A stretch of DNA of 64,000 nucleotides from Mycobacterium deserti (GCF_025345615.1 NZ_JAODWD010000004.1:558001-622000), one strand, 5' to 3'. Shown: positions 34,233-43,566, counted from the stretch's first letter. Made by a program: numbers and translations. The notes: generated by a model from the letters alone, not told the origin.

Positions 34233-35771
34233 TCACATCCGGAAGACGCCGTAGGAGACGGACTCGAGGGGCGCCTGCCCCACCACCGAAAGCGCAAGGC
34301 CGAGAACCGTTCTGGTGTCAGCCGGGTCGATGACGCCGTCGTCCCACAACCGTGCGGTCGAATAGTACGGGTTACCCTGGTCCTCGTACTGCTGGCGGAT
34401 CGGCGCCTTGAACCTCTCCTCCTCCTCGGGGGTCATGTCGCCGCGGACCGTGGCCAGCACGGACGCGGCCTGCTCACCGCCCATCACCGAGATGCGCGCG
34501 TTCGGCCACATCCACAGGAAGCGCGGCGAATACGCACGCCCGCACATCGAGTAGTTGCCCGCTCCGTAGGAACCGCCGATGACAACGGTCAGCTTGGGCA
34601 CTCGCGCGCACGCGACCGCGGTGACCATTTTCGCCCCATGTTTGGCGATGCCGCCGGCCTCGTAGTCGCGCCCGACCATGAAGCCGGAGATGTTCTGCAG
34701 GAACAGCAGCGGCGTCATGCGCTTGTCGCACAACTCGATGAAATGCGCACCCTTGAGCGCGGATTCGCCGAACAGCACCCCGTTGTTGGCGACGATGCCG
34801 ACGGGGTGGCCGTGAATGCGCGCGAACCCGGTGACCAGTGTGCTGCCGTATTCCGCCTTGAACTCGGAGAACTCTCCCCCGTCGACGACCCGGGTGATGA
34901 CTTCGTGCACGTCGTAAGGCACCCGCGAGTCGACGGGAACCACGTCGTACAACTCGGACTGGTCAGCGATCGCGTCGACCGTCGGGGCGACCTCCCACGG
35001 AACCGGCTCGCGCGGGCCGAGCGTGGCCACAATCCGACGGACGATGCGCAGCGCGTCGCGGTCGTCGTGCGCCAAATGGTCTGTCACGCCTGAGGTTTTC
35101 GAGTGCAGGTCACCACCGCCGAGTTCCTCGGCCGTCACGACCTCCCCCGTCGCGGCCTTCACCAGCGGTGGACCGCCCAGGAAGATCGTGCCCTGGTTGC
35201 GAACGATCACGGCCTCGTCGCTCATCGCGGGCACATACGCCCCACCCGCCGTGCATGAACCCAGCACGGCCGCGATCTGCGGGATGCCCTCGGCCGACAG
35301 GTTGGCCTGGTTGAAGAAGATGCGACCGAAGTGCTCACGGTCGGGGAACACCTCGTCCTGCCGAGGAAGGAATGCTCCGCCCGAGTCGACGAGGTAGATA
35401 CACGGCAACCGGTTCTGCCCGGCGATCTCCTGCGCGCGCAGGTGCTTCTTGACGGTGACCGGGTAGTACGTGCCACCTTTGACCGTCGCGTCGTTGGCCA
35501 CGATCATGCATTCGCGCCCCGAGACCCGACCGATGCCGGCGATCATGCCTGCGCCGGGGCACTCGTCGTCGTACATGCCGTCGGCCGCCAACGGCGCCAA
35601 CTCCAAAAACGCGCTGCCGGGATCGAGCAGGCCGTCCACCCTGTCGCGGGGAAGCAGCTTGCCGCGGCCGACATGCCTCTCACGGGCGCGCGCCGGGCCG
35701 CCGAGCGCCGCCGTCGCCAGCTTTTCGCGCAACTGGCCGACCAGTGCGAGGTGCTCCTCGCGATGAGTCAT
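34233..35771 (-). CDS. accD1: Acyl-CoA carboxylase carboxyltransferase beta chain
   Basis: 512 residues, a complete carboxyltransferase with N-terminal CoA-binding half (to about residue 260, including IYLVDSGGAFLP and GSCTAGGAYVPAMSDE) and the C-terminal carboxybiotin-binding half (FLQNISGFMVG, then KMVTAVACARVPKLTVVIGGSYGAGNY). The motifs match methylcrotonyl-CoA carboxylases more than acetyl/propionyl types. It is the first gene of the catabolic operon. Its ATG at 35771 lies 88 bp from the divergent TetR gene; the intergenic inverted repeat sits between. Confidence 0.94.
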   Translation of the reverse strand: MTHREEHLALVGQLREKLATAALGGPARARERHVGRGKLLPRDRVDGLLDPGSAFLELAPLAADGMYDDECPGAGMIAGIGRVSGRECMIVANDATVKGGTYYPVTVKKHLRAQEIAGQNRLPCIYLVDSGGAFLPRQDEVFPDREHFGRIFFNQANLSAEGIPQIAAVLGSCTAGGAYVPAMSDEAVIVRNQGTIFLGGPPLVKAATGEVVTAEELGGGDLHSKTSGVTDHLAHDDRDALRIVRRIVATLGPREPVPWEVAPTVDAIADQSELYDVVPVDSRVPYDVHEVITRVVDGGEFSEFKAEYGSTLVTGFARIHGHPVGIVANNGVLFGESALKGAHFIELCDKRMTPLLFLQNISGFMVGRDYEAGGIAKHGAKMVTAVACARVPKLTVVIGGSYGAGNYSMCGRAYSPRFLWMWPNARISVMGGEQAASVLATVRGDMTPEEEERFKAPIRQQYEDQGNPYYSTARLWDDGVIDPADTRTVLGLALSVVGQAPLESVSYGVFRM

Positions 35772-35789
35772 TGGTGACCGTTCTTTGGA

Positions 35790-35830
35790 GTTAATGACGA
35801 CTAACTGATGGTATGTTAGTCACGATTAAC
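35790..35830. promoter_or_regulatory. Probable BkaR operator in the divergent promoter
   Basis: A long imperfect inverted repeat: left arm GTTAATGACGACTAAC (35790-35805), nine-base spacer, right arm GTTAGTCACGATTAAC (35815-35830). The reverse complement of the left arm matches the right at 13 of 16 positions. Each arm is itself a partial dyad bounded by GTTA...TAAC, so this may be two 16-bp TetR sites on one DNA face. It lies between accD1 and bkaR where a repressor would control both promoters. Confidence 0.8.
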
Positions 35831-35859
35831 CGAAATGTCCATGGCGGGTTGGAGGTGGC

Positions 35860-36495
35860 ATGGCTCCTGCTGCGATGCCTGCCCCGGACTCGACGCGCCG
35901 CAGCAAGGCGAAGTCCGATCGCCGCTCACAACTGATTGCCGCGGCCGAGCGATTGGTGGCCGAGCGGGGTTACCTCGCGGTGCGGTTGGAAGACATCGGA
36001 GCTGCAGTGGGTGTCAGCGGCCCGGCCATCTACCGCCACTTCCCCAATAAGGAGGCACTGCTGGTCGAGCTGCTGGTGGGCATCAGCACCCGGCTGCTGG
36101 CCGGCGCTACGAATGTCGTTGCCGGCGCGTCGGACCCGGCCGCGGCTTTGGACGGTCTCATCGACTTCCATTTGGACTTCGCATTGTTGGAGTCTGACCT
36201 GATCCGCATCCAGGATCGCGACCTCGGGCACTTGCCGCCCAACGCCAAGCGGCAGGTCCGGAAGTCGCAGCGGCAGTACGTGGAGATCTGGGTGGATGTG
36301 TTGAGGCAGCTGGACGATTCGCTCGGGGAGCAGGACGCCCGGGTGATGGCGCACGCAGCGTTCGGCTTGTTGAATTCGACGCCGCATTCGGTGAAGCCGG
36401 GTACCGCAAAAACGGCCGAGGCCAGTTCGCGTACCGTCCTTCGCGCGATGACGGTCGCTGCACTGACCTCGGCCGGTGGAGCTGTGAAGCGCTAG
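35860..36495 (+). CDS. bkaR: TetR-family repressor of branched-chain keto-acid genes
   Basis: 211 residues. The N-terminal helix-turn-helix (about 20-70) includes RSQLIAAAERLVAERGY and VGVSGPAIYRHFPNKEALL. The C-terminal ligand domain is helical and has many acidic and hydrophobic residues. In mycobacteria the orthologue Rv2506 is BkaR, a repressor of the branched-chain keto-acid operon whose effector is probably an acyl-CoA intermediate. ATG 35860 has GGAGGTGGC directly upstream. A 16-bp double-arm inverted repeat in the 88-bp divergent gap is its likely operator. Its TAG shares CTAG with the small convergent gene. Confidence 0.93.
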   Translation: MAPAAMPAPDSTRRSKAKSDRRSQLIAAAERLVAERGYLAVRLEDIGAAVGVSGPAIYRHFPNKEALLVELLVGISTRLLAGATNVVAGASDPAAALDGLIDFHLDFALLESDLIRIQDRDLGHLPPNAKRQVRKSQRQYVEIWVDVLRQLDDSLGEQDARVMAHAAFGLLNSTPHSVKPGTAKTAEASSRTVLRAMTVAALTSAGGAVKR

Positions 36496-36647
36496 TACCA
36501 GACTTTTCGACCACCGACGGGTCGCCCGACGGAGCCGAGGATCCAGAAGACCGCGCCGATGACGAGTAGCACGACACCGATGTAGGTCAGGATCGACATC
36601 TTGAGCAGTAGCCCTAGCACCAGCAGGATAATTCCGAGGACGATCAC
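36492..36647 (-). CDS. Small hydrophobic DUF6131-type membrane protein
   Basis: 51 residues from GTG 36647, with AAGGAG five bases before it. Two hydrophobic stretches (about 2-15 and 19-38: IVLGIILLVLGLLL, then LTYIGVVLLVIGAVFWILG) form a helical hairpin in the membrane, followed by a basic tail with GRPVGGRKVWY. The pattern matches small actinobacterial proteins I know as DUF6131. Function unknown. It was found by reading the minus strand directly; it is too short for the usual length limits. The stop shares CTAG with bkaR. Confidence 0.78.
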   Translation of the reverse strand: MIVLGIILLVLGLLLKMSILTYIGVVLLVIGAVFWILGSVGRPVGGRKVWY

Positions 36648-36686
36648 GATGACTCCTTTACTTTTGAATTGTTCACTGCCAGTCGA

Positions 36687-36896
36687 CTACTGGCTGGGTT
36701 CAGGCAGATTGCAATTGGTGACTTTTGGATTGACACCTGCGTAATTCAACGGGCCGACAACGACGGTGAGCGCGATGCTCCCCGCTGTCGCGCAGTTCGT
36801 CGAGCTGTTGGTGAAGTAATCGCGTTGATAGGCCGCGACCACGCCGATGAGCAACCACACGAGCACAATGACGCCTAATATTCCGCCGCCTCGCAT
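36687..36896 (-). CDS. Small single-pass membrane protein, two Cys
   Basis: 69 residues. ATG 36896 has GGAGG four to six bases upstream (GATGGAGGCGCAGC). One helix (ILGVIVLVWLLIGVVAAY, residues 5-22) is followed by an extracytoplasmic part with two Cys (TNCATAG and VTNCNLP), probably disulfide bonded, and a hydrophobic stretch IALTVVVGPLNYAGVNP. It resembles conserved mycobacterial proteins of unknown function. The small DUF6131-type gene lies 39 bp downstream on the same strand. Confidence 0.65.
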   Translation of the reverse strand: MRGGGILGVIVLVWLLIGVVAAYQRDYFTNSSTNCATAGSIALTVVVGPLNYAGVNPKVTNCNLPEPSQ

Positions 36897-36996
36897 GCTG
36901 CGCCTCCATCCCGGTTAGCGCCATTTACTGACGCGTGCAGCAGTGACTTTACCCTTGGGACAATTTCGTCAAACCTGTTCGATGGCAACAGTTGGG

Positions 36997-38874
36997 TCAC
37001 GAGTTAGCTGAGGGCGTGAAAGCCGCAAGCAGCCACTCGCACATGGCTTTGACCAGCACCGCGCGGTTCTCGCGCTTGTCGATCTCGTGCCCGTCGTCGT
37101 CGAACATCAACAATTCGGCAAAACGACCCCGCGCGCGCAAGGCGTCGAACATTTGCTGCGATTCGGTGGGCGGAACGTTCGTGTCGTTCGCGCCGTGCAC
37201 GAGTAGCAGCGGCGCTGTCAGCGCGTCGACCCGTTGTAGCGGCGACAGATCCTCCAGCAGTTGGCGGTCGCTGACGGGATGGCCGTATTTGGGATATGCC
37301 GCAGCCGCGATCCACGGTTCGGTGGTGTGGTACCAGGTGTTCAGATCGCTCATCCCACAGATGCTGATACCCGCGGCGAACAGGTGCGGGTGGAACGTCA
37401 GCGCCGCCTGGGTCAGGTAGCCACCGTAGGACCATCCGCAACACGCGATCCGGTCCGCCGGGGCCACGCCGTTGACCGCGAGGAATTCGACGGCATCGGC
37501 GACGTCGTCGATTGCCGCATAACGGCGTTCCTTGTCGTCCGCGTGCATGAACGACCTGCCGAAGCCGCCGGAACCCCTGACGTTCGGCAGGAACACGCTG
37601 ATGCCCGTTTTGAGTAGTGCCGGGAAGAACTCGTTGTATCCGGGCCGGCCCTGCCCCTCGGGGCCGCCGTGCAGGAACAGCATCGCGCCGATCGACTCGA
37701 TGCCCTCGGGCGGACGGAACAGCCAGCCGGTGAACTTCATGCCGTCGCGCGCCGTGACGGTCTCCAGCGTTGGGTCCGCACTCACCGGCCCGAGGCTGGG
37801 CTCGCGGTCGACGGGCTCCCACTCACGCGTCCGCGGATCCACCAGCTCGACCGTCGGCGGCGTCGACGGCCCCTCGACCGTCATCGCCAACATGGAGCCG
37901 CCCGCGCTGATGCTCAGCTCACTGGCCACCATGCCGGGCAGCGGGATCGGCTCGTGCAACGTGAAGTCGGCGAGTTCGAGTACTTGTAACTCACTGGCGC
38001 CGTGGATGTTCCACAACATCGCCACAGTGGACAAGTCGTCGCTGACGGTGAACTCATCGAGTTCGCAACCAGGCCGCTCGGCCACTACCTGGTAGGAAAC
38101 GCCGTCGGCAGTCGCGGTGACTTCGAGTAGACGGGCGTGCTCGGTGCCGTTCTCACTGCGGATCAGCGCGCGAACGTAACCCGCGGTGCTGTTCACGTCG
38201 AAATTCGTGGCCGGCTGGTACAGCTCGGTAGTGTCGCCCTCCATGCCAGTGCGCAACCGCCGCGGACCGTGGTCGTCGAGAATGATCCCGAAGTCCGTCG
38301 TCGAACCCGGATCGTATGGCAGCAGCGCGGTTTCGGTCCGGCCACGAAGCAGGATCAAATCGCGGTAGCCGCGCGGCCCCACGCGCACCAGAGCGGCGCC
38401 GGCCCAGGCGTCGACGAGACGGCCCGCAGATCGGCGGTCCAACACGATCTGGTCGCCGGTCGCCGGGTCGATGAGGCAGGAACTGCCGACGCCGTTCTCG
38501 TCGGTGAGGATCGCCGCGACTTTGGTGCCGTCCCAGCTGATCAGCTCGGCGGTACCTTCTTGCACACCGACAGGCCACCAATCAATCCGACGGGCGGCGC
38601 GATCGTCGGGATCGGTTGTGACGACCCAAATTTGACTGCGGGTGCCGCCTTCGGGCGCAACCTGACACGCCAGCCAGTGACCGTCAGCGGAGTGCAGCAC
38701 ACGGGTGACCGGGCCTTCGACGGGCAGTTCGACGTCGCGCGACGAACTAGCCCGCCAGCCGCGAAGGAAACGCTGCACCGCCCGGGGGTAGCCGCCGTCG
38801 TCGACGAGGTGTGCGAACGCGGTGGCGTCCGGCGACATCGAGGCGCCGTAGATGCGACGAACCTGATCTCCCAC
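36997..38874 (-). CDS. S9-family prolyl oligopeptidase-type peptidase
   Basis: 625 residues. About residues 20-380 form a beta-propeller-like region; the last 250 form the alpha/beta-hydrolase domain with nucleophile Ser482 in GWSYGG, Asp in VHGANDTNVPP and His in DDDGHEI, a full catalytic triad. PNVRGSGGFGRSF is the region that precedes the nucleophile in S9C acylaminoacyl peptidases. There is no signal peptide, so it is cytoplasmic, cleaving short or N-modified peptides. GTG 38874 is the start; ATG at 38835 is the alternative. No operon partner is evident. Confidence 0.9.
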   Translation of the reverse strand: MGDQVRRIYGASMSPDATAFAHLVDDGGYPRAVQRFLRGWRASSSRDVELPVEGPVTRVLHSADGHWLACQVAPEGGTRSQIWVVTTDPDDRAARRIDWWPVGVQEGTAELISWDGTKVAAILTDENGVGSSCLIDPATGDQIVLDRRSAGRLVDAWAGAALVRVGPRGYRDLILLRGRTETALLPYDPGSTTDFGIILDDHGPRRLRTGMEGDTTELYQPATNFDVNSTAGYVRALIRSENGTEHARLLEVTATADGVSYQVVAERPGCELDEFTVSDDLSTVAMLWNIHGASELQVLELADFTLHEPIPLPGMVASELSISAGGSMLAMTVEGPSTPPTVELVDPRTREWEPVDREPSLGPVSADPTLETVTARDGMKFTGWLFRPPEGIESIGAMLFLHGGPEGQGRPGYNEFFPALLKTGISVFLPNVRGSGGFGRSFMHADDKERRYAAIDDVADAVEFLAVNGVAPADRIACCGWSYGGYLTQAALTFHPHLFAAGISICGMSDLNTWYHTTEPWIAAAAYPKYGHPVSDRQLLEDLSPLQRVDALTAPLLLVHGANDTNVPPTESQQMFDALRARGRFAELLMFDDDGHEIDKRENRAVLVKAMCEWLLAAFTPSANS

Positions 38875-38968
38875 GCGACCAATTTTGCACAGACCCCACC
38901 TCTTGCGCTGAACAGCCTGCCCACCGGCTATGCGGCTGCACCGGTACCCTCGCAGCCATGAGGTGGGT

Positions 38969-39751
38969 ATGACCGACAGACCGCGCCGCGAGGAGCAGTC
39001 AGGCTGGAGCGGACGCGAGGAGCAGTCCGGGCCGTACGGCGACGGCTACTCCGGATATACCGACCCGGCGTATGCGGGGCAGGCCCCGTACGGCCCCACC
39101 TACCAGCCCCCCGCCGGGCCGGCGCCGACCGAGCGCCTGTCCGATACCTCTCCCTACGGCTACGACCCCTACGCGGCCGGCCAGTACGGTGCGCCCTACG
39201 CGCCCGGCGAGCCGCAGGACGAGGAACCCAAGTCGCCGCGCTGGCTGTGGGTGCTGGCGGCGGTCTCGGTGGTGGCGGTGATCGGCCTGGTGATCGCGTT
39301 GGTCATCGTCAACAGCGGACGCCAGGAGACGGTGGTAGCGCCGCTGCCCTCGATGCCGGAACCGGACATGTCCACCTCGACGCCTGCGACGACGTCGCGC
39401 ACGCCGCTGCCACCCGTCGTGCCCGTCCCCACCGCGCCGAGCAGGCCGAGCAGCCCGCCAACCACCGGAACCACCGCGCCGGGGGCGACGCAGACCGTCG
39501 TCTACGACGTCAGCGGCGACGGACGCGCCATCAACATCACCTACGTAGACGCGGGCGGGGTGCTGCAGACCGAGTTCAACGTGATGCTGCCCTGGAGCAA
39601 AGCAGTCCAATTGTCCGCTCCGGCAGATGCTTCGGCGAGCGTCAGCATCATCAACGTCGGCCGCGAAGTGAACTGTTCGATCTCGATCGACGGGGCCGTG
39701 GTGCAGCAGCGCAGCGGTGCCGGCCTGACGGTGTGCACCGCGATCGGCTAG
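38969..39751 (+). CDS. Pro/Tyr-rich single-pass membrane protein with MmpS-like C-terminal domain (Rv2507-like)
   Basis: 260 residues from ATG 38969 with GAGGTGGGT directly upstream. The N-terminal 90 residues are cytoplasmic, rich in Tyr, Pro and Gly (PYGYDPYAAGQYGAPY) and acidic. A transmembrane helix (WLWVLAAVSVVAVIGLVIALVIV) is followed by a Pro/Thr-rich linker and a C-terminal beta domain (VVYDVSGDGRAINITY, then VNCSISIDG) like the MmpS family. Together with its neighbour it matches Rv2507. Function unknown; it may be a membrane-bound adaptor. Its TAG shares CTAG with the transporter gene's stop. Confidence 0.78.
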   Translation: MTDRPRREEQSGWSGREEQSGPYGDGYSGYTDPAYAGQAPYGPTYQPPAGPAPTERLSDTSPYGYDPYAAGQYGAPYAPGEPQDEEPKSPRWLWVLAAVSVVAVIGLVIALVIVNSGRQETVVAPLPSMPEPDMSTSTPATTSRTPLPPVVPVPTAPSRPSSPPTTGTTAPGATQTVVYDVSGDGRAINITYVDAGGVLQTEFNVMLPWSKAVQLSAPADASASVSIINVGREVNCSISIDGAVVQQRSGAGLTVCTAIG

Positions 39752-41073
39752 TTCGGCCGGTGCGGCACGCGCACCGCGAGCATGGCCAGCAGCCCGGCGA
39801 ATAGCACGACACACAGGCCCGCCATGCCTGCGCGGTCGGTGCCGAACGCGTAGACGAACGCCGCGAACAGTGACGGAGCGAGGAATGACACCGCCCGCCC
39901 CGTGGTGGTGTAGAGGCCGAACGCGATGCCTTCCTTACCCTCGGCCGACAGGTGCAGCATCAGGGTCCGCGCCGACGACTGGCTCGGCCCGATGAACAGG
40001 CACAGCAGCAGACCGCAGATCCAGAACGCGAGGACGCCGGACAACGTCATCAGCGTCGTACCCGCGACGACCATTGCGGCGAGCGAACCGACGATGACCG
40101 CCTTGGACCCCAATCGGTCGTCGAGGAACCCGCCCAGCACGGCGCCGATACCGGCCACGACGTTCGCCGCGACACCGAACAGCAGGATGTCGGCTCCCGA
40201 CACGCCGTAGACGCTGACGCCCAGAAGCGCACCGAACGTGAAGATGCCCGCGAGCCCGTCGCGGAAGACGGCGCTGGCGAGCAGGTAGTAGACGACATGG
40301 CGATCCCGCCGCCACTCGCCCAGGACCTCCGACCACAACTTGCGGTAGGCGCCGATGAAACCGATGCGTTGCAGCCCCGCATCTGGCGGACGGGCGCCGC
40401 TGGGCACCGCAACGAGCACCGGAACGGCGAACAACCCGAACCACACCGCGGTCAACAGCAGCGCAGCTCGCACGTTCTGCCCCTCCGCGGCGGGTATGTC
40501 GAGCAGACCGCGGGTGTCGCCGTCGCCGGAGGTGAACCCGGCGTATATCAGCAGCAGAAGCACTACGGTGCCGAGATAGCCCATGCCCCAGCCGAATCCC
40601 GAGACCCGGCCCGAGGTCTGCGGCGTCGACAACTGGCGCAGCATCGCGTTGTAGGGCACGGTGGCCAGTTCGGTGCAGGCCGACGTGACGGCGAGCAGGA
40701 TCAGACCCGCGACGAAGTAGCGGTAGTCGTCGCGGATCAAGTACATCGACGCAGTGAGTAGCACCGAGACGCCGGTCAGCGCGGCCAGCATGCGCCGCCG
40801 TCGCCATTCGGCGTCCACCCAGATGCCGGTCACCGGGGCGAACACCGCGATCGCCAGCCCGGCGACGAACAACGCGACACCGAGCCACACGCTCGGGCTC
40901 GTGTCGGACGGCAGGTCGTCGGCGACGGTGTCGGTCAGATAGATGTTGAAGACGAACGTCACCGCGATGGCGTTCAACCCCGTCGAGCCGCAGTCCCACA
41001 GCGCCCACGCGAGTACCTGCCGCCGGTTCGTCGCGCGTGTCGACGGCCGGCCTGAATCGGGTGGCTCGCTCAT
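39748..41073 (-). CDS. Major facilitator superfamily transporter (Rv2508c-like)
   Basis: 441 residues from ATG 41073, about 12 hydrophobic helices. Features include WALWDCGSTGLNAIAVTFVFNIYL and a central basic loop, and the family resembles the UMF1/VPS22-like MFS group found in bacteria and autophagy proteins. Substrate unknown. The start lies only 27 bp from the cmrA ATG, so the two genes are divergent and share a short promoter. Its stop overlaps that of the Rv2507-like gene. Confidence 0.87.
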   Translation of the reverse strand: MSEPPDSGRPSTRATNRRQVLAWALWDCGSTGLNAIAVTFVFNIYLTDTVADDLPSDTSPSVWLGVALFVAGLAIAVFAPVTGIWVDAEWRRRRMLAALTGVSVLLTASMYLIRDDYRYFVAGLILLAVTSACTELATVPYNAMLRQLSTPQTSGRVSGFGWGMGYLGTVVLLLLIYAGFTSGDGDTRGLLDIPAAEGQNVRAALLLTAVWFGLFAVPVLVAVPSGARPPDAGLQRIGFIGAYRKLWSEVLGEWRRDRHVVYYLLASAVFRDGLAGIFTFGALLGVSVYGVSGADILLFGVAANVVAGIGAVLGGFLDDRLGSKAVIVGSLAAMVVAGTTLMTLSGVLAFWICGLLLCLFIGPSQSSARTLMLHLSAEGKEGIAFGLYTTTGRAVSFLAPSLFAAFVYAFGTDRAGMAGLCVVLFAGLLAMLAVRVPHRPN

Positions 41074-41099
41074 GGTCCGCCCACGATATAGTCCGGCCC

Positions 41100-41906
41100 A
41101 TGCCAGTACCCGCACCCAGCGCGGACGCCCGTGCTGTCGTCACCGGCGCCTCGCAGAACATCGGCGAGGCGCTGGCCATCGAGCTCGCCGCCCGCGGGCA
41201 CAACTTGATCATCACCGCCCGCCGCGAGGACGTGCTGCGCGCGTTGGCCGACCGGATCACCGCGCAGTACGGAGTGACGGTCGAGGTGCGGGCGGTCGAT
41301 CTCGCGGACCCGACCGAGCGCACCAAGCTCTGCGAGGAATTGGCCACGCGCGACATCTCCATCCTGTGCGCCAACGCGGGAACCGCGACGTTCGGCCCGG
41401 TGGCAGCCCTCGACCCGGCGGGTGAAAAGGCTCAGGTGCAGCTGAATGTGCTTGGCGTGCACGACCTCGCGCTCGCCGTGATACCGGGCATGGTCTCGCG
41501 CAAGTCCGGCGGCGTCCTGATTTCCGGTTCGGCGGCGGGCAATTCACCGATCCCGAACAACGCCACCTATGCGGCAACCAAGGCGTTCGTCAACACGTTC
41601 AGCGAGTCGCTGCGCGGTGAGCTCAAGCGCCAGGGCGTGCACGTGACGCTGCTGGCACCGGGTCCGGTTCGCGAAACACTGCCGTCGCAGGACGAGCAGT
41701 CGCTGGTCGAGAAGTTGATTCCCGACTTCTTGTGGATCTCGACCGAATACACCGCGAAGCAGTCGTTGGACGCGTTGGACCGCAACAAGATGCGGGTGGT
41801 GCCCGGTGTGACTTCCAAAGCGATGTCGGTGGCCAGTGGCTACACGCCGCGCGCGGTCGTGACGCCGATCGTCGGCGCCGTCTACAAGAAGCTCGGCGGC
41901 AGCTAG
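41100..41906 (+). CDS. cmrA: Mycolate reductase, short-chain dehydrogenase CmrA
   Basis: 268 residues, identical in length to Rv2509. NAD(P)-binding TGASQNIGEA at 15-24 and the catalytic pair Tyr157/Lys161 (YAATK) with SGSAAG before them define the classical SDR family. Rv2509/CmrA reduces the beta-keto group of the nascent alpha-alkyl beta-ketoacid after Pks13 condensation, the last step in mycolic acid synthesis. ATG 41100 is right for the length. Its presence argues that this organism makes mycolates. Confidence 0.92.
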   Translation: MPVPAPSADARAVVTGASQNIGEALAIELAARGHNLIITARREDVLRALADRITAQYGVTVEVRAVDLADPTERTKLCEELATRDISILCANAGTATFGPVAALDPAGEKAQVQLNVLGVHDLALAVIPGMVSRKSGGVLISGSAAGNSPIPNNATYAATKAFVNTFSESLRGELKRQGVHVTLLAPGPVRETLPSQDEQSLVEKLIPDFLWISTEYTAKQSLDALDRNKMRVVPGVTSKAMSVASGYTPRAVVTPIVGAVYKKLGGS

Positions 41907-41921
41907 CCCCCCATTGCGGGG
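41907..41921. terminator. Short hairpin between cmrA and the DUF853 gene
   Basis: CCCC and GGGG flank ATTGC in the 20-bp gap between two convergent stops. It is GC-rich and could serve as a bidirectional terminator; it is short and could also be chance. Confidence 0.3.
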
Positions 41922-41926
41922 AGGAG

Positions 41927-43510
41927 TCAGCGGCGGCGACGGCGGCGACCGGTGCCGAAGATGCTGCGAGTGATCTCGCGGCCGATGACGGTGCCCGCCG
42001 AGCGCATCGCGCTCTTGAACGCGGGGCTGTCCATCACCTTGTCGAACAAGCCCGGCCCTTCGGGCTGCACGGGCGCGGGCATCGGCGGCACCTCACCATG
42101 AGGGGGCGGTTCGGCGTCCGGGGGCGCGGCGGGCTCGATCTTCTCCGGTGGCGCCAGTCTGGTGGCCAGCCGCTCGTAGGCCGATTCGCGGTCGATGGTC
42201 TGGCCGTACTCGGCTTGCAGAGGGCTGGCTTTCGCGGTCGCCGCGATCGCGTCGGGACCGATGGTGTCCATCAGCGAGCGCGGTGCGCGCATCCTGGTCC
42301 ACGCGACCGGAGTGGGTGCGCCTCGCTCGGACAGCACAGTGACCACCGCCTCGCCGATGCCGAGTGACGTCAACGCCGACTCGAGGTCGTAGACATCGGT
42401 TTTCGGATACGTGCGCACCGTCTTGGCGAGTGCCTTCTGGTCGTCGGGGGTGAACGCGCGCAATGCGTGCTGGATGCGCGCACCCAGTTGCGAGAGCACG
42501 TCATTGGGCACGTCCGTCGGCAACTGCGTGCAGAAGAACACACCGACGCCCTTCGACCGGATCAACTTGACGGTCTGCTCGACCTGCTCCAGGAACGCCT
42601 TGGACGCGTCGGTGAACAGCAGGTGCGCCTCGTCGAAGAAGAACACCAGCTTCGGCTTGTCGACGTCGCCGACCTCGGGCAGCGTCGCGAAGAGATCGGC
42701 CAGCACCCACATCAGAAACGTGGAGAACATCACCGGCCGGGCGGCCTGCTCGCCGACCTCCAGCAGCGTGATGATGCCGCGGCCCTGCGCGTCGACGCGC
42801 ATCAGATCCTCGGGCTCCAGTTCGGGTTCGCCGAAGAACGTGTCGCCGCCGTCGGCCTCGAGGTTGACCAGTGCACGCAGGATGACCCCGGCCGTCGTCG
42901 TGGACACGGCGCCCAGCGCCTTGAGTTGGGGCTTGCCCTCGTCGCTGGTGAGGAATTGGATCACCGAGCGCAGGTCCTTCAGATCCAGCAACGGAAGGCC
43001 CTGCTGGTCGGCCCAGTGGAAGATCAAGCCGAGCGTTGACTCCTGAGTCTGGTTGAGCCCCAACACCTTCGACAGCAGAATCGGGCCGAAGCTGGAGACG
43101 GTGGCCCGCACCGGTACGCCGATGCCGCTGGTCCCCAGCGACAGGAACTCGACGGGGCAGGCAGTCGGCGTCCAGTCGTCGCCGGTGTCCGCGGCGCGTT
43201 GTGCGGTCTTGTCGGCGGGCTCCCCCGGCCGTGACAGCCCGGACAGGTCGCCTTTCACGTCGGCCATCAAGCACGGCACGCCTGCGGCCGACAGTTGCTC
43301 GGCCATCAACTGCAGCGACTTCGTCTTGCCCGTGCCGGTGGCGCCGGCGACCAGCCCGTGCCGGTTGACCGTGGCCAGCGGGATTCGGACCTTCGCGGTC
43401 GGGTCGGCGACCCCGTCGACCACGACGGCGCCCAGTTCAAGGGCCTGTCCCTCGGCGGCGTAACCGGCGGCGATCTGCTGTGCGGGCGTCGCGCTCGACT
43501 CGGTGGTCAT
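41927..43510 (-). CDS. DUF853/HerA-like ATPase (Rv2510c-like)
   Basis: 527 residues from ATG 43510. Walker A GATGTGKTKS (about 56-65) and Walker B VFFFDEAHLLF belong to the HerA/FtsK-type P-loop ATPases; the family is known as DUF853 or helicase HerA-like. VLSQLGARIQHALRAFTPDDQKALAKT is the C-terminal sensor region. The last residues are a run of Arg (RRRRRR) after a Pro-rich stretch, possibly for nucleic acid contact. Hexameric, probably DNA translocase; no nuclease partner (NurA) is nearby. The upstream orn gene is divergent. Confidence 0.88.
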   Translation of the reverse strand: MTTESSATPAQQIAAGYAAEGQALELGAVVVDGVADPTAKVRIPLATVNRHGLVAGATGTGKTKSLQLMAEQLSAAGVPCLMADVKGDLSGLSRPGEPADKTAQRAADTGDDWTPTACPVEFLSLGTSGIGVPVRATVSSFGPILLSKVLGLNQTQESTLGLIFHWADQQGLPLLDLKDLRSVIQFLTSDEGKPQLKALGAVSTTTAGVILRALVNLEADGGDTFFGEPELEPEDLMRVDAQGRGIITLLEVGEQAARPVMFSTFLMWVLADLFATLPEVGDVDKPKLVFFFDEAHLLFTDASKAFLEQVEQTVKLIRSKGVGVFFCTQLPTDVPNDVLSQLGARIQHALRAFTPDDQKALAKTVRTYPKTDVYDLESALTSLGIGEAVVTVLSERGAPTPVAWTRMRAPRSLMDTIGPDAIAATAKASPLQAEYGQTIDRESAYERLATRLAPPEKIEPAAPPDAEPPPHGEVPPMPAPVQPEGPGLFDKVMDSPAFKSAMRSAGTVIGREITRSIFGTGRRRRRR

Positions 43511-43566
43511 GATCGAAAACAGTACTGTGATCGTCGGAGGCGAGCGAAGCGACGGGAAGAGCAAGC

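Noticed and set aside
36492..36896. Toxin-antitoxin pair of two small proteins
   Set aside because: Both are membrane proteins of conserved unknown families, not overlapping, with no antitoxin-like DNA-binding partner.
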